Source: Nocardioides caldifontis (GTDB lineage Bacteria > Actinomycetota > Actinomycetes > Propionibacteriales > Nocardioidaceae). Taken from it: a stretch of 64,000 nucleotides of DNA. Each line of letters begins with the position of its first letter. Position 1 is the first letter of the stretch. Shown in pieces: positions 38,811 through 48,009 of this stretch. The stretch lies in assembly GCF_008087345.1 (NCBI RefSeq), contig NZ_VHIB01000013.1, positions 1-64,000 of the forward strand. Direction: 5' to 3'. A program made the position numbers and the translations under genes. The notes under the pieces are model-generated. The model was not told the DNA's origin, made no database searches, and was given only the letters and a program-made list of their open reading frames with translations.

Positions 38811-39503
38811 ATGATCCACCGCAGCCTCTCCCTCCCCCTCGTGGTCGCCGTGACGGCGCTGGCGTTGGCGGCGGGCCCTGCCACCGCAGCCGTCACGTCC
38901 ACCCCTGGACCCTCATCCGGTGTCGCCGGCTCGTCGACGGCACTCGCGGTCTCGTCGAGCCCGCTCAGCAAGGCCCAGGCGACGCTGACGAAGGCAGCCG
39001 CGCGGCTCCGCGCGGGCCGACGCGCGAAGGCGGTCCGCGCGCTGACGGTCCTGAGCAGGCAGGTGGTCGAGGCCCAGCGCGCCGCGGTCCGACAGATCGG
39101 CAAGCCACCGGCGGACCCGGAGAGCGACGAGCCGCCCGGCCCCGGCGCCGTGCTCGCGGTGCTCGGGCTCGACCACCGCGTCACCTCCGCCCTGGTCCCC
39201 CAGCTCGCGAGCCAGAAGGGGCCGCGGGTCGTGGGCCGCCTGGGGCGCGCCCTGCAGCGCACCCACGTCAGCCGCAACCGCATGATCGGCAAGGTGGTCG
39301 GACTGCCCCCGGCCAAGGGCGACGACTACGCGGACGGCATGTCCGACGTGCTGGGCCAGTTCCCGGCCGAGCTCCGCCAGATCAGTACCGCTCTTGCGTC
39401 GAAGACCCTCACCAAGCGCTCACGCGCCGCCCTCGTCAAGGCGCGGGCCCGGGTCGCTCGCGCCAACCGGCTCATGCTCGGCGAGTACGGCGGGGGCGAG
39501 TGA
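38811..39503 (+). CDS. Secreted Ala-rich helical protein
   Basis: A protein of 230 residues with a clear Sec signal peptide (SLPLVVAVTALALAAGPATAA). The mature part is rich in Ala, Arg and Lys and mostly helical, with two similar helical stretches (LSKAQATLTKAAARLRAGRRAKAV near 55-80 and LTKRSRAALVKARARVARANRLM near the end). No lipobox or catalytic motif is visible. A GGAG sequence precedes the ATG. The function is unknown. Confidence 0.75.
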   Translation: MIHRSLSLPLVVAVTALALAAGPATAAVTSTPGPSSGVAGSSTALAVSSSPLSKAQATLTKAAARLRAGRRAKAVRALTVLSRQVVEAQRAAVRQIGKPPADPESDEPPGPGAVLAVLGLDHRVTSALVPQLASQKGPRVVGRLGRALQRTHVSRNRMIGKVVGLPPAKGDDYADGMSDVLGQFPAELRQISTALASKTLTKRSRAALVKARARVARANRLMLGEYGGGE

Positions 39504-39592
39504 ACCCCAGACGACGTACCTTCCGGGAACCGGACCGCTCCACCGACCGGCACGGAGGCGCAAGAGCTCCTTCGGGGCGCATAATCGTGGCG

Positions 39593-40294
39593 ATGACGCA
39601 GCCCGTCCCGAGCACCGCCGCCCGTCTGGACACCGACCAGGCGGGCGGCTCGCGCGTCGTCGTGGCCGAGGACGACGTCCTGCTGCGTGCCGGACTGGTC
39701 ACCCTGCTCCAGCGAGGTGGCTTCACCGTGGTCGGCGAGACCGGTGACGCAACGAGCCTCCTGCAGCTCGTGCGGTTCGAGGTCCCGGACGTCGTGGTGA
39801 CCGACATCCGGATGCCCCCGACCCACAGCCTCGAGGGGATCGAAGCAGCCACCACGATCCGCCGCGAGCTGCCCGAGGTGGCGGTGCTCGTCCTCTCGGC
39901 TCACGTCGAGGTGGCGCACGCGATGGAGCTGCTGGCGGACGGCAAGGGGATCGGCTACCTGCTCAAGAGCCGGGTCGTCGACGTCGACGACTTCCTGGAC
40001 TCGGTGCGCCGGGTGACCCGAGGCGGCTCGGTCGTCGACCCGTCGCTGGTCCAGGACCTCATCAGTCAGCAGCGCCGGGACGACCCTCTTGCAGCGCTGA
40101 GCCCTCGCGAGCTCGAGGTGCTCGCACTGATGGCCGAGGGACGCTCCAACATGGGCATCAGCCAGCAGCTGTGGGTCACTCCCGGCACGGTCGAGAAGCA
40201 CGTCAAGAGCATCATGCACAAGCTCGACCTGCAGGAGGACGTCGCGGACCACCGCCGCGTGAGGGCGGTCGTCGCCTACCTCGACGCACGCTGA
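39593..40294 (+). CDS. NarL/LuxR-type response regulator
   Basis: A protein of 233 residues. Receiver domain at about 20-140 with the acidic pair in VVVAEDD, the phospho-acceptor Asp in PDVVVTDIRMPP and Lys in YLLKSR. The LuxR-type helix-turn-helix is at about 165-225 (LSPRELEVLALMAEGRSNMGISQQLWVTPGTVEKHVKSIMHKL). ATG at 39593 was chosen because the frame upstream is a shadow of the secreted protein gene. No kinase is adjacent in the same direction; the histidine kinase ending at 41226 is a possible partner. Confidence 0.94.
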   Translation: MTQPVPSTAARLDTDQAGGSRVVVAEDDVLLRAGLVTLLQRGGFTVVGETGDATSLLQLVRFEVPDVVVTDIRMPPTHSLEGIEAATTIRRELPEVAVLVLSAHVEVAHAMELLADGKGIGYLLKSRVVDVDDFLDSVRRVTRGGSVVDPSLVQDLISQQRRDDPLAALSPRELEVLALMAEGRSNMGISQQLWVTPGTVEKHVKSIMHKLDLQEDVADHRRVRAVVAYLDAR

Positions 40295-40326
40295 GCCCGC
40301 GTCTCTACCCGACCGGGGCGCGGCCC

Positions 40327-40341
40327 CTTCCTGCCAGCAGG
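40327..40341. promoter_or_regulatory. 15-bp element CTTCCTGCCAGCAGG, copy 1
   Basis: CTTCCTGCCAGCAGG contains the inverted repeat CCTGC-CA-GCAGG. An identical 15-mer occurs on the other strand at 48434-48448, and a looser version (CTTCCTGC, then CAGTAGG) begins at 38694. All lie upstream of genes in the signalling-rich block, which suggests a shared regulator site. Confidence 0.45.
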
Positions 40342-40361
40342 TAGCGGCGAGGGGTCGCTCG

Positions 40362-40379
40362 CGGGAACCACGGTTCCCG
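40362..40379. promoter_or_regulatory. Palindrome upstream of the receiver gene
   Basis: CGGGAACC-AC-GGTTCCCG is a perfect 8-bp inverted repeat about 80 bp ahead of the start at 40458. The short 2-nt loop suits a protein binding site better than a terminator. Confidence 0.4.
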
Positions 40380-40457
40380 GCTGTCCGCGACGCGGAGGAC
40401 CGGCCTTCCTCGCAACCCTGGGACGGTCCGAACCGCACGTCTTCGCGAGGAACCGTC

Positions 40458-41267
40458 ATGGTGGCAGCTGCAGCAGCACGACCCCCGGCCTGGACATCGA
40501 TCCGCCCCCGGGAGCGCGGCACCACGCTCGCCGGCACGATCGTGCTGCTGGTGCGGGTCGTCGAGCAGCAGCTCGCCGGGGAGGCCGTGACCCGCCTGCT
40601 CGGCTCGATCGCGGCACGGGCCGGGTTCGGCCCGGACCTCTGGCCGTCCTCGGTGGCCGCCCCGGTGCGCGGCGTGCTCGACGCGCTGGAGACGACAGTC
40701 GGCACCGTCGACGGCTGGACCTCGGGCGCCGCACAGCTCCTGCTCCTCCTGCTGCTGCCCGTCGGCGGGCCGTTCTGGGCCGGCGTGGTCCCGGTCGCGA
40801 CGACCCTCCGGGCAGCGAGGAGCGGGGCGCGCTGGGCGCGTGACCGAGTTCGGGTTAGCCGCAATGCCGGACGGCGTCCTGCCCTGCACCATGGAGCCGT
40901 GCGCACCACGATCTTGATCGTCGACGACAACCCCACCTTCCTCGACCAGGCCCGTCAGCTCCTCGCCCGCCACGACTTCGACGTCGTCGGTACGGCCCGC
41001 AGCAGCGCCGAGGCGGTGTCCAGCGTGGCCCTGCGACGACCCGACGTGGCGCTGGTCGACGTCCACCTGGGCCCGGAGAGCGGCTTCGACCTCGCGCGGC
41101 ACCTGGCGCGGGACGACCAGGGGCCGCCGGTGACGACCGTGCTGATGTCGACGCACTCCGAGGAGGACCTCGCCGACCTGGTCGCGGCGAGCCCTGCCGC
41201 GGGCTTCGTGGCGAAGGACCGGCTCTCAGGCCCGGCCCTCCGCGCGGTCCTCGCCGGGCGCGGCTGA
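40458..41267 (+). CDS. Receiver-domain protein with an in-frame N-terminal hydrophobic segment
   Basis: The C-terminal 122 residues, from the GTG at 40899, are a complete stand-alone receiver: ILIVDDNPTF, phospho-acceptor Asp in PDVALVDVHLG, and GFVAKDR with the conserved Lys. There is no output domain. The frame continues upstream without a stop to an ATG at 40458 that has a GAGGAA ribosome-binding site, adding 147 residues with one Leu-rich membrane-like segment (AAQLLLLLLLPVGG). Third-position GC is high through most of this extension but falls in about 20 codons just before 40899. So there may be two genes, one having lost its stop, or a true fusion. The end overlaps the convergent histidine kinase gene by 42 bp. 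Confidence 0.7.
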   Translation: MVAAAAARPPAWTSIRPRERGTTLAGTIVLLVRVVEQQLAGEAVTRLLGSIAARAGFGPDLWPSSVAAPVRGVLDALETTVGTVDGWTSGAAQLLLLLLLPVGGPFWAGVVPVATTLRAARSGARWARDRVRVSRNAGRRPALHHGAVRTTILIVDDNPTFLDQARQLLARHDFDVVGTARSSAEAVSSVALRRPDVALVDVHLGPESGFDLARHLARDDQGPPVTTVLMSTHSEEDLADLVAASPAAGFVAKDRLSGPALRAVLAGRG

Positions 41268-42797
41268 GTCCGCGACCAGGACGGGAAAGGTGGCCACGAG
41301 CGTGGTGCCGGCGCCCGGTGGGCTCGTCAGCTCCAGCCGACCGCCCAGCGCCTGGACCCGGTCCTCGAGCCCGGTGAGCCCGGAGCCGCCGTCGCGGTCG
41401 GCGCCCCCGACGCCGTCGTCGTCGATCCTCAGCTCCAGGACGGAGCCGGCCAGCCGCAGCGTCACCCGGACCACGGACGCGCGTGCGTGCTTGGCCACGT
41501 TCGTGAGTGCCTCGGAGGTCACGTAGTAGACACCGACCTCGACGGGGCTGGGAAGCCTGCCGATGTCCCCCACCTCGAGCTCGACGGGGACGGCGGAGCG
41601 GCGGGCGAGGACGGCGAGGGCGGGCCTGAGCCCGCCCTCGGTCAGGATCGCCGGGTGGATCCCGCGGGAGAGCTCCCGGAGCTCGTCCAGGGTGCCGGTG
41701 AGTGCCGTGGAGATCTCGTCGAGCCGCGGCACCACGTCGGCGCCGTCCGCGGCGTCGTCCCGGACGAGCCGCACCCCCAGCGCCAGCGACACCAGCCGCT
41801 GCTGGACCCCGTCGTGCAGGTCCCGCTCGATGCGGCGCCTGGCCTCGTCGGCCGCGGCGACCAGCCGGGTGCGTGAGGCGAGGAGGTCCACCCGGGCCTG
41901 CGCGTTGTCGATCGCCGTGGCGATCAGGTCCGTGAAGTCGCTCAACCGGGTCTCGACCGCTTCGTCGACCGGCTCGGTCGATCGGGACGCGACGACCACC
42001 GCTCCCCAGACGGACCCGTCGACGGTGATCGGGCACCCGGCCGCGGAGCGCACGCCGAGCTGACGCAGCGTGGCGGCCCACGACCCGGCGGCGCCCTGGA
42101 AGCTGTCCACCCTCGCACCGCGTCCGGTGCGGAAGACCTCGCCGGTGACGTTCAGCCCTTCGAGCGGGTACCGCCACCCGACCTCGAGGCTCGGTCCGGA
42201 AGCGCTCCAGCTCGCCACGACGCTCGCAGTGCCGTCCGGGTTGAACCTGCTCAACGTGGCCACGTCGGCACCCAGCTGCCTGCCGATCTCCTCGGTCACC
42301 GCCGCGAACACCGCCTCCGGCGGCGGTTGCCGCGCGACGATCGTGGCGACCCGTCGGAGCGCCGCCTGTTCCTCCGCGAGACCGGCGCGGGCACTTTCGG
42401 CCTCCACCGCGGTCCGGCGGGCGCGCACCGCCAGCTCCCCCAGGAGCGAGGCCATCAGCAGGTACGTGACCAGCGCCAGGGAGTTCCGGGCGTCGGGCAG
42501 CTCGAGGGCATGGGTCGGAGGGATGAAGTACCAGTCCAGTGCCACCACGCTGGCGACGCCGACGGTGACCGCGTAGGGGATGTCCCAGTACCGGGCGGTC
42601 AGGAGCACGACCACGACGTCGAGCGTGATGACTGCCACCGCGGTCGCCGCGGACTCCGGCAGCGGCTTCGCGAGCAGGACCGTGACGGCCGCGAACCAGC
42701 CGGCGCCGACGATGAACGCAGCGGCCATCTCGAGGGCGGCGGCTTGCCGGAGACCTTCGGGAACCGCTGCCCGGCGGAGGAAGGGCGGGGGTCTCAT
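41226..42797 (-). CDS. GAF-containing sensor histidine kinase (DUF4118, HisKA_3)
   Basis: A protein of 523 residues. The N terminus has four membrane segments of the KdpD-like DUF4118 type (about 20-120), then a GAF domain (about 150-290), then the NarL-class dimerisation helix with phospho-His in RRRIERDLHDGVQQRLV (about 325-340) and an ATPase domain with N box (SEALTNVAKHA) and G box (DDDGVGG, GSGLTGLEDRV). The ATG overlaps the stop of the antiporter gene by one base (TGATG). It faces the receiver gene end to end and could phosphorylate it or the LuxR-type regulator at 39593. Confidence 0.93.
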   Translation of the reverse strand: MRPPPFLRRAAVPEGLRQAAALEMAAAFIVGAGWFAAVTVLLAKPLPESAATAVAVITLDVVVVLLTARYWDIPYAVTVGVASVVALDWYFIPPTHALELPDARNSLALVTYLLMASLLGELAVRARRTAVEAESARAGLAEEQAALRRVATIVARQPPPEAVFAAVTEEIGRQLGADVATLSRFNPDGTASVVASWSASGPSLEVGWRYPLEGLNVTGEVFRTGRGARVDSFQGAAGSWAATLRQLGVRSAAGCPITVDGSVWGAVVVASRSTEPVDEAVETRLSDFTDLIATAIDNAQARVDLLASRTRLVAAADEARRRIERDLHDGVQQRLVSLALGVRLVRDDAADGADVVPRLDEISTALTGTLDELRELSRGIHPAILTEGGLRPALAVLARRSAVPVELEVGDIGRLPSPVEVGVYYVTSEALTNVAKHARASVVRVTLRLAGSVLELRIDDDGVGGADRDGGSGLTGLEDRVQALGGRLELTSPPGAGTTLVATFPVLVADSAAPGEDRAEGRA

Positions 42798-44002
42798 CAG
42801 GGTCCCTCCTGTCGGCCCCACACCGCCCGGAGCATCGGGCGCACCGTTCGGCGCCGGGACAGCAGCAGGTCGATCGCGAACACGAGCAGGATGAAGGTGG
42901 CCGCGAGCCGGAGCAGCGCCACCGGGTGCAGCAGCTGAAGGACGAACAGCACCGTCACGAGCACCACGTCCACCCGTTTCGGCTCGAGCGTCGCCAGCGC
43001 CGCGACGGCGAACAGGGTCATCGCGATCGTGAACGACAGCTCGAGCTGCTCGCGCGGAGCCAGCGGCATGACCGGCCCTCCCCCGCCTGCGAAGTAGGCC
43101 AGCGGCAGCGCGCCCATGCCCAGGGTCCACTGGCTCACCGACGAGGCGAGGAACAGCGCCATCCCTTGCGCGGGACGGTGGTTGGCGATCAGGACCGCGA
43201 CCACGACGAACTCCGGTGACTCGGTGGCCGCGGGAACCACCGACTGGATCAGCAGGTACGGATCGACGCCGAGGGACGCCCCGGTCGTGAGCAACGCGTC
43301 CGCGAACGGGTTGGCGATGAGGAGGACCACCGCGCCCGGGCCGAGGATCATGCCGAGGACAGCGAGCCGTCGGCGCTGCTCCGGGAGGGCGACGAGGGCG
43401 GAGGCAACCCCCACGACGGCCGGCTGCTCGCCGTGCGTGCCCTGCACCCGACGCGCGTACACCACGTAGAGCGCGACCAGGACGGCCGAGTCGACGACCG
43501 AGAGGTTGCCGCGCACGGTGATCTGGATGGCGAAGATCGAGGTGAGGAGCAGGATGCCGAGCTCGAGCCGGCGGTTCTCGGCGAGCCGCACGCGGGTCGC
43601 CACCCCCTCGCGCGCCTGTGCCGTCAGCAGCACGACCAGCGGCAGGGCCAGGGCTCCGGCCAGCAGGAGCCGGGTGGCGCCGGTCAGGTTGGCGGTGACG
43701 AGCTCGGCGGCCTGGATGAAGGCGAACCGGATCTCGATGACGAACTCCGGCAGGACCGTCACCAGGGCCACGACCGCCAGCACCAGGCCGCCGGAGAAGA
43801 CCGCTTCCCCGGCGTCCGCGGCCCAGGCGAGCATGAAGGCAGCCCCCACGACACCGATGCCCAGGCAGACAGCCTCGATCTGCACGGGGAGTGCACCGCC
43901 GGCGACGTGGACGGCCACGCCGAGGAGCGAGCAGAGCACGGCCACCACGACAGGACGCCGCCACGTCGGCGCGGTCGTGGTCCGGGGCGCGGCGCCGGTC
44001 AC
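42797..44002 (-). CDS. Sodium/calcium exchanger-like (CaCA) membrane protein
   Basis: A protein of 401 residues with about ten membrane segments in two halves. Each half has an alpha-repeat-like motif: TVLPEFVIEIRFAF, then NLTGATRLL in the first, and VVPAATESPEFVVVAVLIANHRPAQG in the second. Glu residues at the centre of these motifs are the ion ligands in known CaCA exchangers. The ion is probably Ca or another divalent cation exchanged for H or Na. It overlaps the large UPF0182-type gene upstream (GTGA) and the kinase downstream, so the three are probably co-expressed. Confidence 0.85.
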   Translation of the reverse strand: MTGAAPRTTTAPTWRRPVVVAVLCSLLGVAVHVAGGALPVQIEAVCLGIGVVGAAFMLAWAADAGEAVFSGGLVLAVVALVTVLPEFVIEIRFAFIQAAELVTANLTGATRLLLAGALALPLVVLLTAQAREGVATRVRLAENRRLELGILLLTSIFAIQITVRGNLSVVDSAVLVALYVVYARRVQGTHGEQPAVVGVASALVALPEQRRRLAVLGMILGPGAVVLLIANPFADALLTTGASLGVDPYLLIQSVVPAATESPEFVVVAVLIANHRPAQGMALFLASSVSQWTLGMGALPLAYFAGGGGPVMPLAPREQLELSFTIAMTLFAVAALATLEPKRVDVVLVTVLFVLQLLHPVALLRLAATFILLVFAIDLLLSRRRTVRPMLRAVWGRQEGP

Positions 44003-47000
44003 GAGGGCTCCCGCACGCGCACCGTGACCGAGGTCTGGGTCACTCCGGCGTCCCCGCGGGCGACGACGGTCAGCACGACCTCACCAGCGGTCGTCGGGGT
44101 CCAGGTGATCTCGGCCGGATCCCCCGTGCAGGCGAACCTCCACTCCTGGAGGAGCTCGCCCCCGTCGTCGCTCAGCGCCGCAGTCCCCGCCCGGCAGCCC
44201 TCGGCGAAGAACTGCACGGCGACCGGCTCCCCCACGGTCCCGCGCCGGGGCGAGCTGGTCACGGTCAGCGTCGGCGGCGTCACCACCCTGCGCGGCCCGA
44301 CCTCGACGGTGAGCCCTCGACGGACCACCCAGCCGTCGGTCCCGCGCACCTCCAGGACGAGCCGGGCCGTCCCCGTGCTCTCCGGGACCCACTCCACGAC
44401 CCCGCGACCGTCCTGGATCTCGAAGTGCCGGGTGAACGCGATGCCGGAGCGGGTGACGACCTCGGCGATCTCGTGCACGCCGTTCGCCACGTCGAACCGC
44501 ACCCGCAGCGGACGACCCACTTCGGCCGTCTGCGGCCGGTCGACGAGCCGGAGCCGTGGCGGCGGCCCCTGGACCTCGATCGCGGCGAACGCCGAGGTGC
44601 TGGTCCCGTCGAGACCGGCCACCGTGACCCGGACCCGAGCGGTGCCGGCCCGGGTGGGCACCCAGGTCACCGTGCCGCGGCCCGACTCGAGCCGGAGCGT
44701 CGATCTCACCCGGTGGTGCGCCGAGGTGATCGTCACGGTCTCGCGCCGCGCGTTGTCGACCCGGAACGCGATCTCCGCCGGCCGACCGACGACGAGCGGC
44801 TCGTCGGGTCGCAGCACCTCGACGTACGGCGGTTCGTTCAACGCCTGGCGCACGGCCGACGGCACGTCCGGCCCCAACCCGGCTCGACCGTTGACGAACG
44901 CGGTCACGCCCAGCAGCCGCGCGGCACCCGGCCCCCGCGACCCCTCGTAGAGGCTCTGGACCTGGACGATCCCGCCCGGGAGGAACATGACCCGCGGTCG
45001 ACCCAGCATCACCGCGTCGATCGAGGACTTGTCGAGGTCGCGGATCTCGAGGTTGCGCAGCCCCAGCAGGTTGCTGACCCGGGGGGTGGCGAACACGAGC
45101 CGGCTCACCTGGGCAGGTCCCAGCGTCACCGGCTCCCGCGGCAGCGCCCGTGCGACCAGCCGGGCCCGACCGCTGCCGTCCACCCAGCCGTTGAGGGTCC
45201 CGACGAGGTTCTGCCCGCGTTGCGGCGAGTAGTACGTCGTCAGCACCAGCCGCGGGTCCTCCTCGTCCGGCGGCGGCACCCAGATGTAGATCGGCGGCAT
45301 CGTGAGCCGCAGGTCGTCCTCGTCGGACTCGTCGAAGTCGATGTCGCCCGCGACCTCGATCGGCCCGGAGAGCGCCAGCGGGCGGGCCCAGGTGTCGGCG
45401 CCACTGACGAAGACGTCGGGGCGCGTGGTGTGGAACCGCTCATAGGCAGTGGACTGGGCGTGGAAGAGCTCCGCCGGGTACCGCAGCCGGCCGTCCAGCT
45501 CGTCGGGGAGCGCTTCGAACGGCGTGAACAGATCGGGGAAGACCTCGCGCCACGCCCGCAGGACGGGCTCGTCCTCGTCGGTCACGTAGAGCTCGACAGC
45601 CCCGGTGAACGCGTCCACCGTGGCGAGCACCGATGCTCGGGCGTAGCTGACCCTGGCGTCGCCCAGTGCCACGCGCTCGGCGTACGGGTAGTGGTCGCTG
45701 GTGGTGTAGCCGTCGACGACGAAGAGGACCCGATCGTCTGCGGTGAGCGGGACGGCCTCGGCGTCCCAGTGGATGAACGGTGCGAGCGTCTCCAGCCGGT
45801 CGTGCACGTCACGGTGGAGCAGCAGCCGCGACTCGGTGGTGATCTCGTCCGAGAGCAGCAGGTCGATGCTCCCCAGGGCCAGCGCGAAGATCGCCCGGCG
45901 GGGCCAGCTCGACAGCGCGATGCCCCCGTCGCCGTCGTAGTGGTAGGGCTCGTCGTCACCGCCCGCCGTGGTGGGGATGTCGACCTCGGGCCGCCGCGTG
46001 TTCGCCACCACCCACTGCGAGTCCGCGACGGCCTCGTCCAGCGTGGGCGTGAGCAGCCGGACCTCCCGTCCGACAGGGTCCTCGGGCGCCGGGCTCGGCA
46101 GGTCACCGAAGTACAGGCGCGGCTCCGGCACGTCGAGACCGGAGTCCATCAGCCGCGGCTGCCGGTGGGCGCCCACGTCGTTGCTCGAGAAGCGGACCAG
46201 CCCCAGGCCGTGGGTGTAGGAGAGCCGGTCGCTCACCCACTCGTTCCCCTGGTCCGGCACGCGGGCGAGGTCCAGCTCGCGGGCGCTGACGAGGGTCAGC
46301 TCTGGACCCTTGCGGGTCTGCACGACGTCGGGGACCGGGTCCGCGGGGCTGAAGTACGGCGGTTCCGTCACGAGCTGCCGCATGCGGGCCCCGATGACGT
46401 AGCCGTCCCAGGCGGGAAGCCGCTCGAACCGCTGCCGCGACTCGGCGAAGTCGGCCGCGTCGAACTCGCTGCCGGGGTCGTAGCGCTGGACGTCCACCTC
46501 GTCGAGCCCCAGCGCCGCCCGGGTTCCCGCGATGGACCACTCGAGGTACGGCTCCTCCGACAGAAGGGGGTCGGGGTCGACGACGTAGCGCTGGACCAGG
46601 TGCGGCACCAGCGTGAGCGCGAGCACACCCGCCGCCGCCGCACCGACGACGCCGCCGCCCACGACCAGCCGCCCGAGCCGGGCCAGCCGCGTCCTCGCGA
46701 CCAGCGGTGAGAGCAGGCAGATCACGGCGAGCACGAGCACGGCCACGATCCCGCCGGTCAGGAGGGGCGAGGTGACGTGGACCTCGACGTACCCCGCCCC
46801 TGCGAACGACTCGGTGCGGGTCGGTCCGGGTTGCCGGAGCTCGAGCCGGTACTGCTCGAGCCGGAAGCGCCAGGCCAGGACCACGAGGAACGCGGCCGCG
46901 AGCACCGCGAGGTGTGCGTGGGCGCCGGTCCGGGCCCGCAGGGGGCGGAAGCCGACGGCGCCGCGCACCCGGTGGACGAGGGTGACGAGGGCGAACGTGA

Positions 47001-47934
47001 TCGCGAGCAGCGTCAGCAGCCAGACCGACAGCGTGAGGAGGAACGGCAGCGAGAACACGAAGAACCCGACGTCCTTCCCGTGGATCGGGTCCACCTCGCC
47101 GAAGGGCTGGCGGTGCTGCCAGAGCAGGTAGCGCTGGAGCGCTCCGGCCGTGGCCGAGGCGAAGAGGGTGCCCACCACGAGCGCGGCAGCGGCGATCCCG
47201 AGCACGCCGCCTGGTCGGCGGGTGAGCGCGCTGCCCCGACAGGCGACAGCCAGGTTGACCCCGACGACCACGCTGACCGCGACGAGCACCCGCAGGTGGA
47301 GCTCGACCTGCGCCTCCAGCACTCGGCGGAAGAGCTGCAGCTGCCCCAGCTCCTGGAACCAGAGTGCCCCGGGCACGAGGCGGGCGTAGAAGTACGCCGC
47401 CAGCAACGGCACCCCGACGACGAGCACCACGACCGTGGCGCGCCCCCGCACCCGCAAGAACCACGGGAGCCTGCGGCGAGGACGTTCGCGGGCCGTCGGC
47501 GCCTCGCCGTCGATGCGCGTCCGTGCGTCCTCGTCGACGGACTCGCTCGCGGAGGGTCCGGCCAGCATCTGCGAAAGGACCCAGCCGGAGGGCTCGTCGA
47601 ACGGATCAGGTTTCGGGACCGGGAGCGGGTCGTTCAGCTGCGGACCAGGGTGCGGAAGGCCGGGGACGGGCACGAGGACGGGTGGCGAGCTGGGAGCGGG
47701 GCGGGCGTCGCGACGTCGCCCGTCGAGCCGGCCGAACTCAGCCAGGAAGGCGTCGAGCGCGGACTCGGGCACGACCCAGACCGAGCGAGCACCCCACGGC
47801 CTCCGCTCGCCGCCGAGCTCGCCCTTCCGCAACAGGGTCCGGACCGTCTGTGCGCTCGTCCCGAGAGCGTCGGCGACCTCGGCCACGGAGAGCTCCCTCT
47901 CCACCCGGTGACCGTACCGTCCTGGAACCCGCAT
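43999..47934 (-). CDS. UPF0182 membrane protein with N-terminal DNA-binding-like domain and C-terminal Ig-like repeats
   Basis: A protein of 1311 residues with an unusual architecture. Residues about 12-66 read as an excisionase/MerR-like helix-turn-helix (ELSVAEVADALGTSAQTVRTLLRKGEL, then VWVVPESALDAFLAE). A Pro-rich linker follows. From about 165 to 460 there are seven membrane segments, then a large extracytoplasmic domain with the UPF0182 (COG1615) pattern (PYLEWSIAGTRAALGLDEV, RLMDSGLDVPEPRLYFGD, QRGQNLVGTLNGWVDG). From about 1000 to the end there are three repeated beta-rich units ending in TWVPT, EWVPE and TWTPT, which look like Ig-fold domains. Ordinary family members lack both end modules. 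Function of the family is not established. The antiporter gene overlaps its stop. Confidence 0.88.
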   Translation of the reverse strand: MRVPGRYGHRVERELSVAEVADALGTSAQTVRTLLRKGELGGERRPWGARSVWVVPESALDAFLAEFGRLDGRRRDARPAPSSPPVLVPVPGLPHPGPQLNDPLPVPKPDPFDEPSGWVLSQMLAGPSASESVDEDARTRIDGEAPTARERPRRRLPWFLRVRGRATVVVLVVGVPLLAAYFYARLVPGALWFQELGQLQLFRRVLEAQVELHLRVLVAVSVVVGVNLAVACRGSALTRRPGGVLGIAAAALVVGTLFASATAGALQRYLLWQHRQPFGEVDPIHGKDVGFFVFSLPFLLTLSVWLLTLLAITFALVTLVHRVRGAVGFRPLRARTGAHAHLAVLAAAFLVVLAWRFRLEQYRLELRQPGPTRTESFAGAGYVEVHVTSPLLTGGIVAVLVLAVICLLSPLVARTRLARLGRLVVGGGVVGAAAAGVLALTLVPHLVQRYVVDPDPLLSEEPYLEWSIAGTRAALGLDEVDVQRYDPGSEFDAADFAESRQRFERLPAWDGYVIGARMRQLVTEPPYFSPADPVPDVVQTRKGPELTLVSARELDLARVPDQGNEWVSDRLSYTHGLGLVRFSSNDVGAHRQPRLMDSGLDVPEPRLYFGDLPSPAPEDPVGREVRLLTPTLDEAVADSQWVVANTRRPEVDIPTTAGGDDEPYHYDGDGGIALSSWPRRAIFALALGSIDLLLSDEITTESRLLLHRDVHDRLETLAPFIHWDAEAVPLTADDRVLFVVDGYTTSDHYPYAERVALGDARVSYARASVLATVDAFTGAVELYVTDEDEPVLRAWREVFPDLFTPFEALPDELDGRLRYPAELFHAQSTAYERFHTTRPDVFVSGADTWARPLALSGPIEVAGDIDFDESDEDDLRLTMPPIYIWVPPPDEEDPRLVLTTYYSPQRGQNLVGTLNGWVDGSGRARLVARALPREPVTLGPAQVSRLVFATPRVSNLLGLRNLEIRDLDKSSIDAVMLGRPRVMFLPGGIVQVQSLYEGSRGPGAARLLGVTAFVNGRAGLGPDVPSAVRQALNEPPYVEVLRPDEPLVVGRPAEIAFRVDNARRETVTITSAHHRVRSTLRLESGRGTVTWVPTRAGTARVRVTVAGLDGTSTSAFAAIEVQGPPPRLRLVDRPQTAEVGRPLRVRFDVANGVHEIAEVVTRSGIAFTRHFEIQDGRGVVEWVPESTGTARLVLEVRGTDGWVVRRGLTVEVGPRRVVTPPTLTVTSSPRRGTVGEPVAVQFFAEGCRAGTAALSDDGGELLQEWRFACTGDPAEITWTPTTAGEVVLTVVARGDAGVTQTSVTVRVREPS

Positions 47935-48009
47935 CGAGGAGTGCTTTCCGAGCCCCTTTCGGAGCCCTTTCCGAGGTACGGCACGCCAGTGGCGTCCTGC
48001 GTGCGCGCA

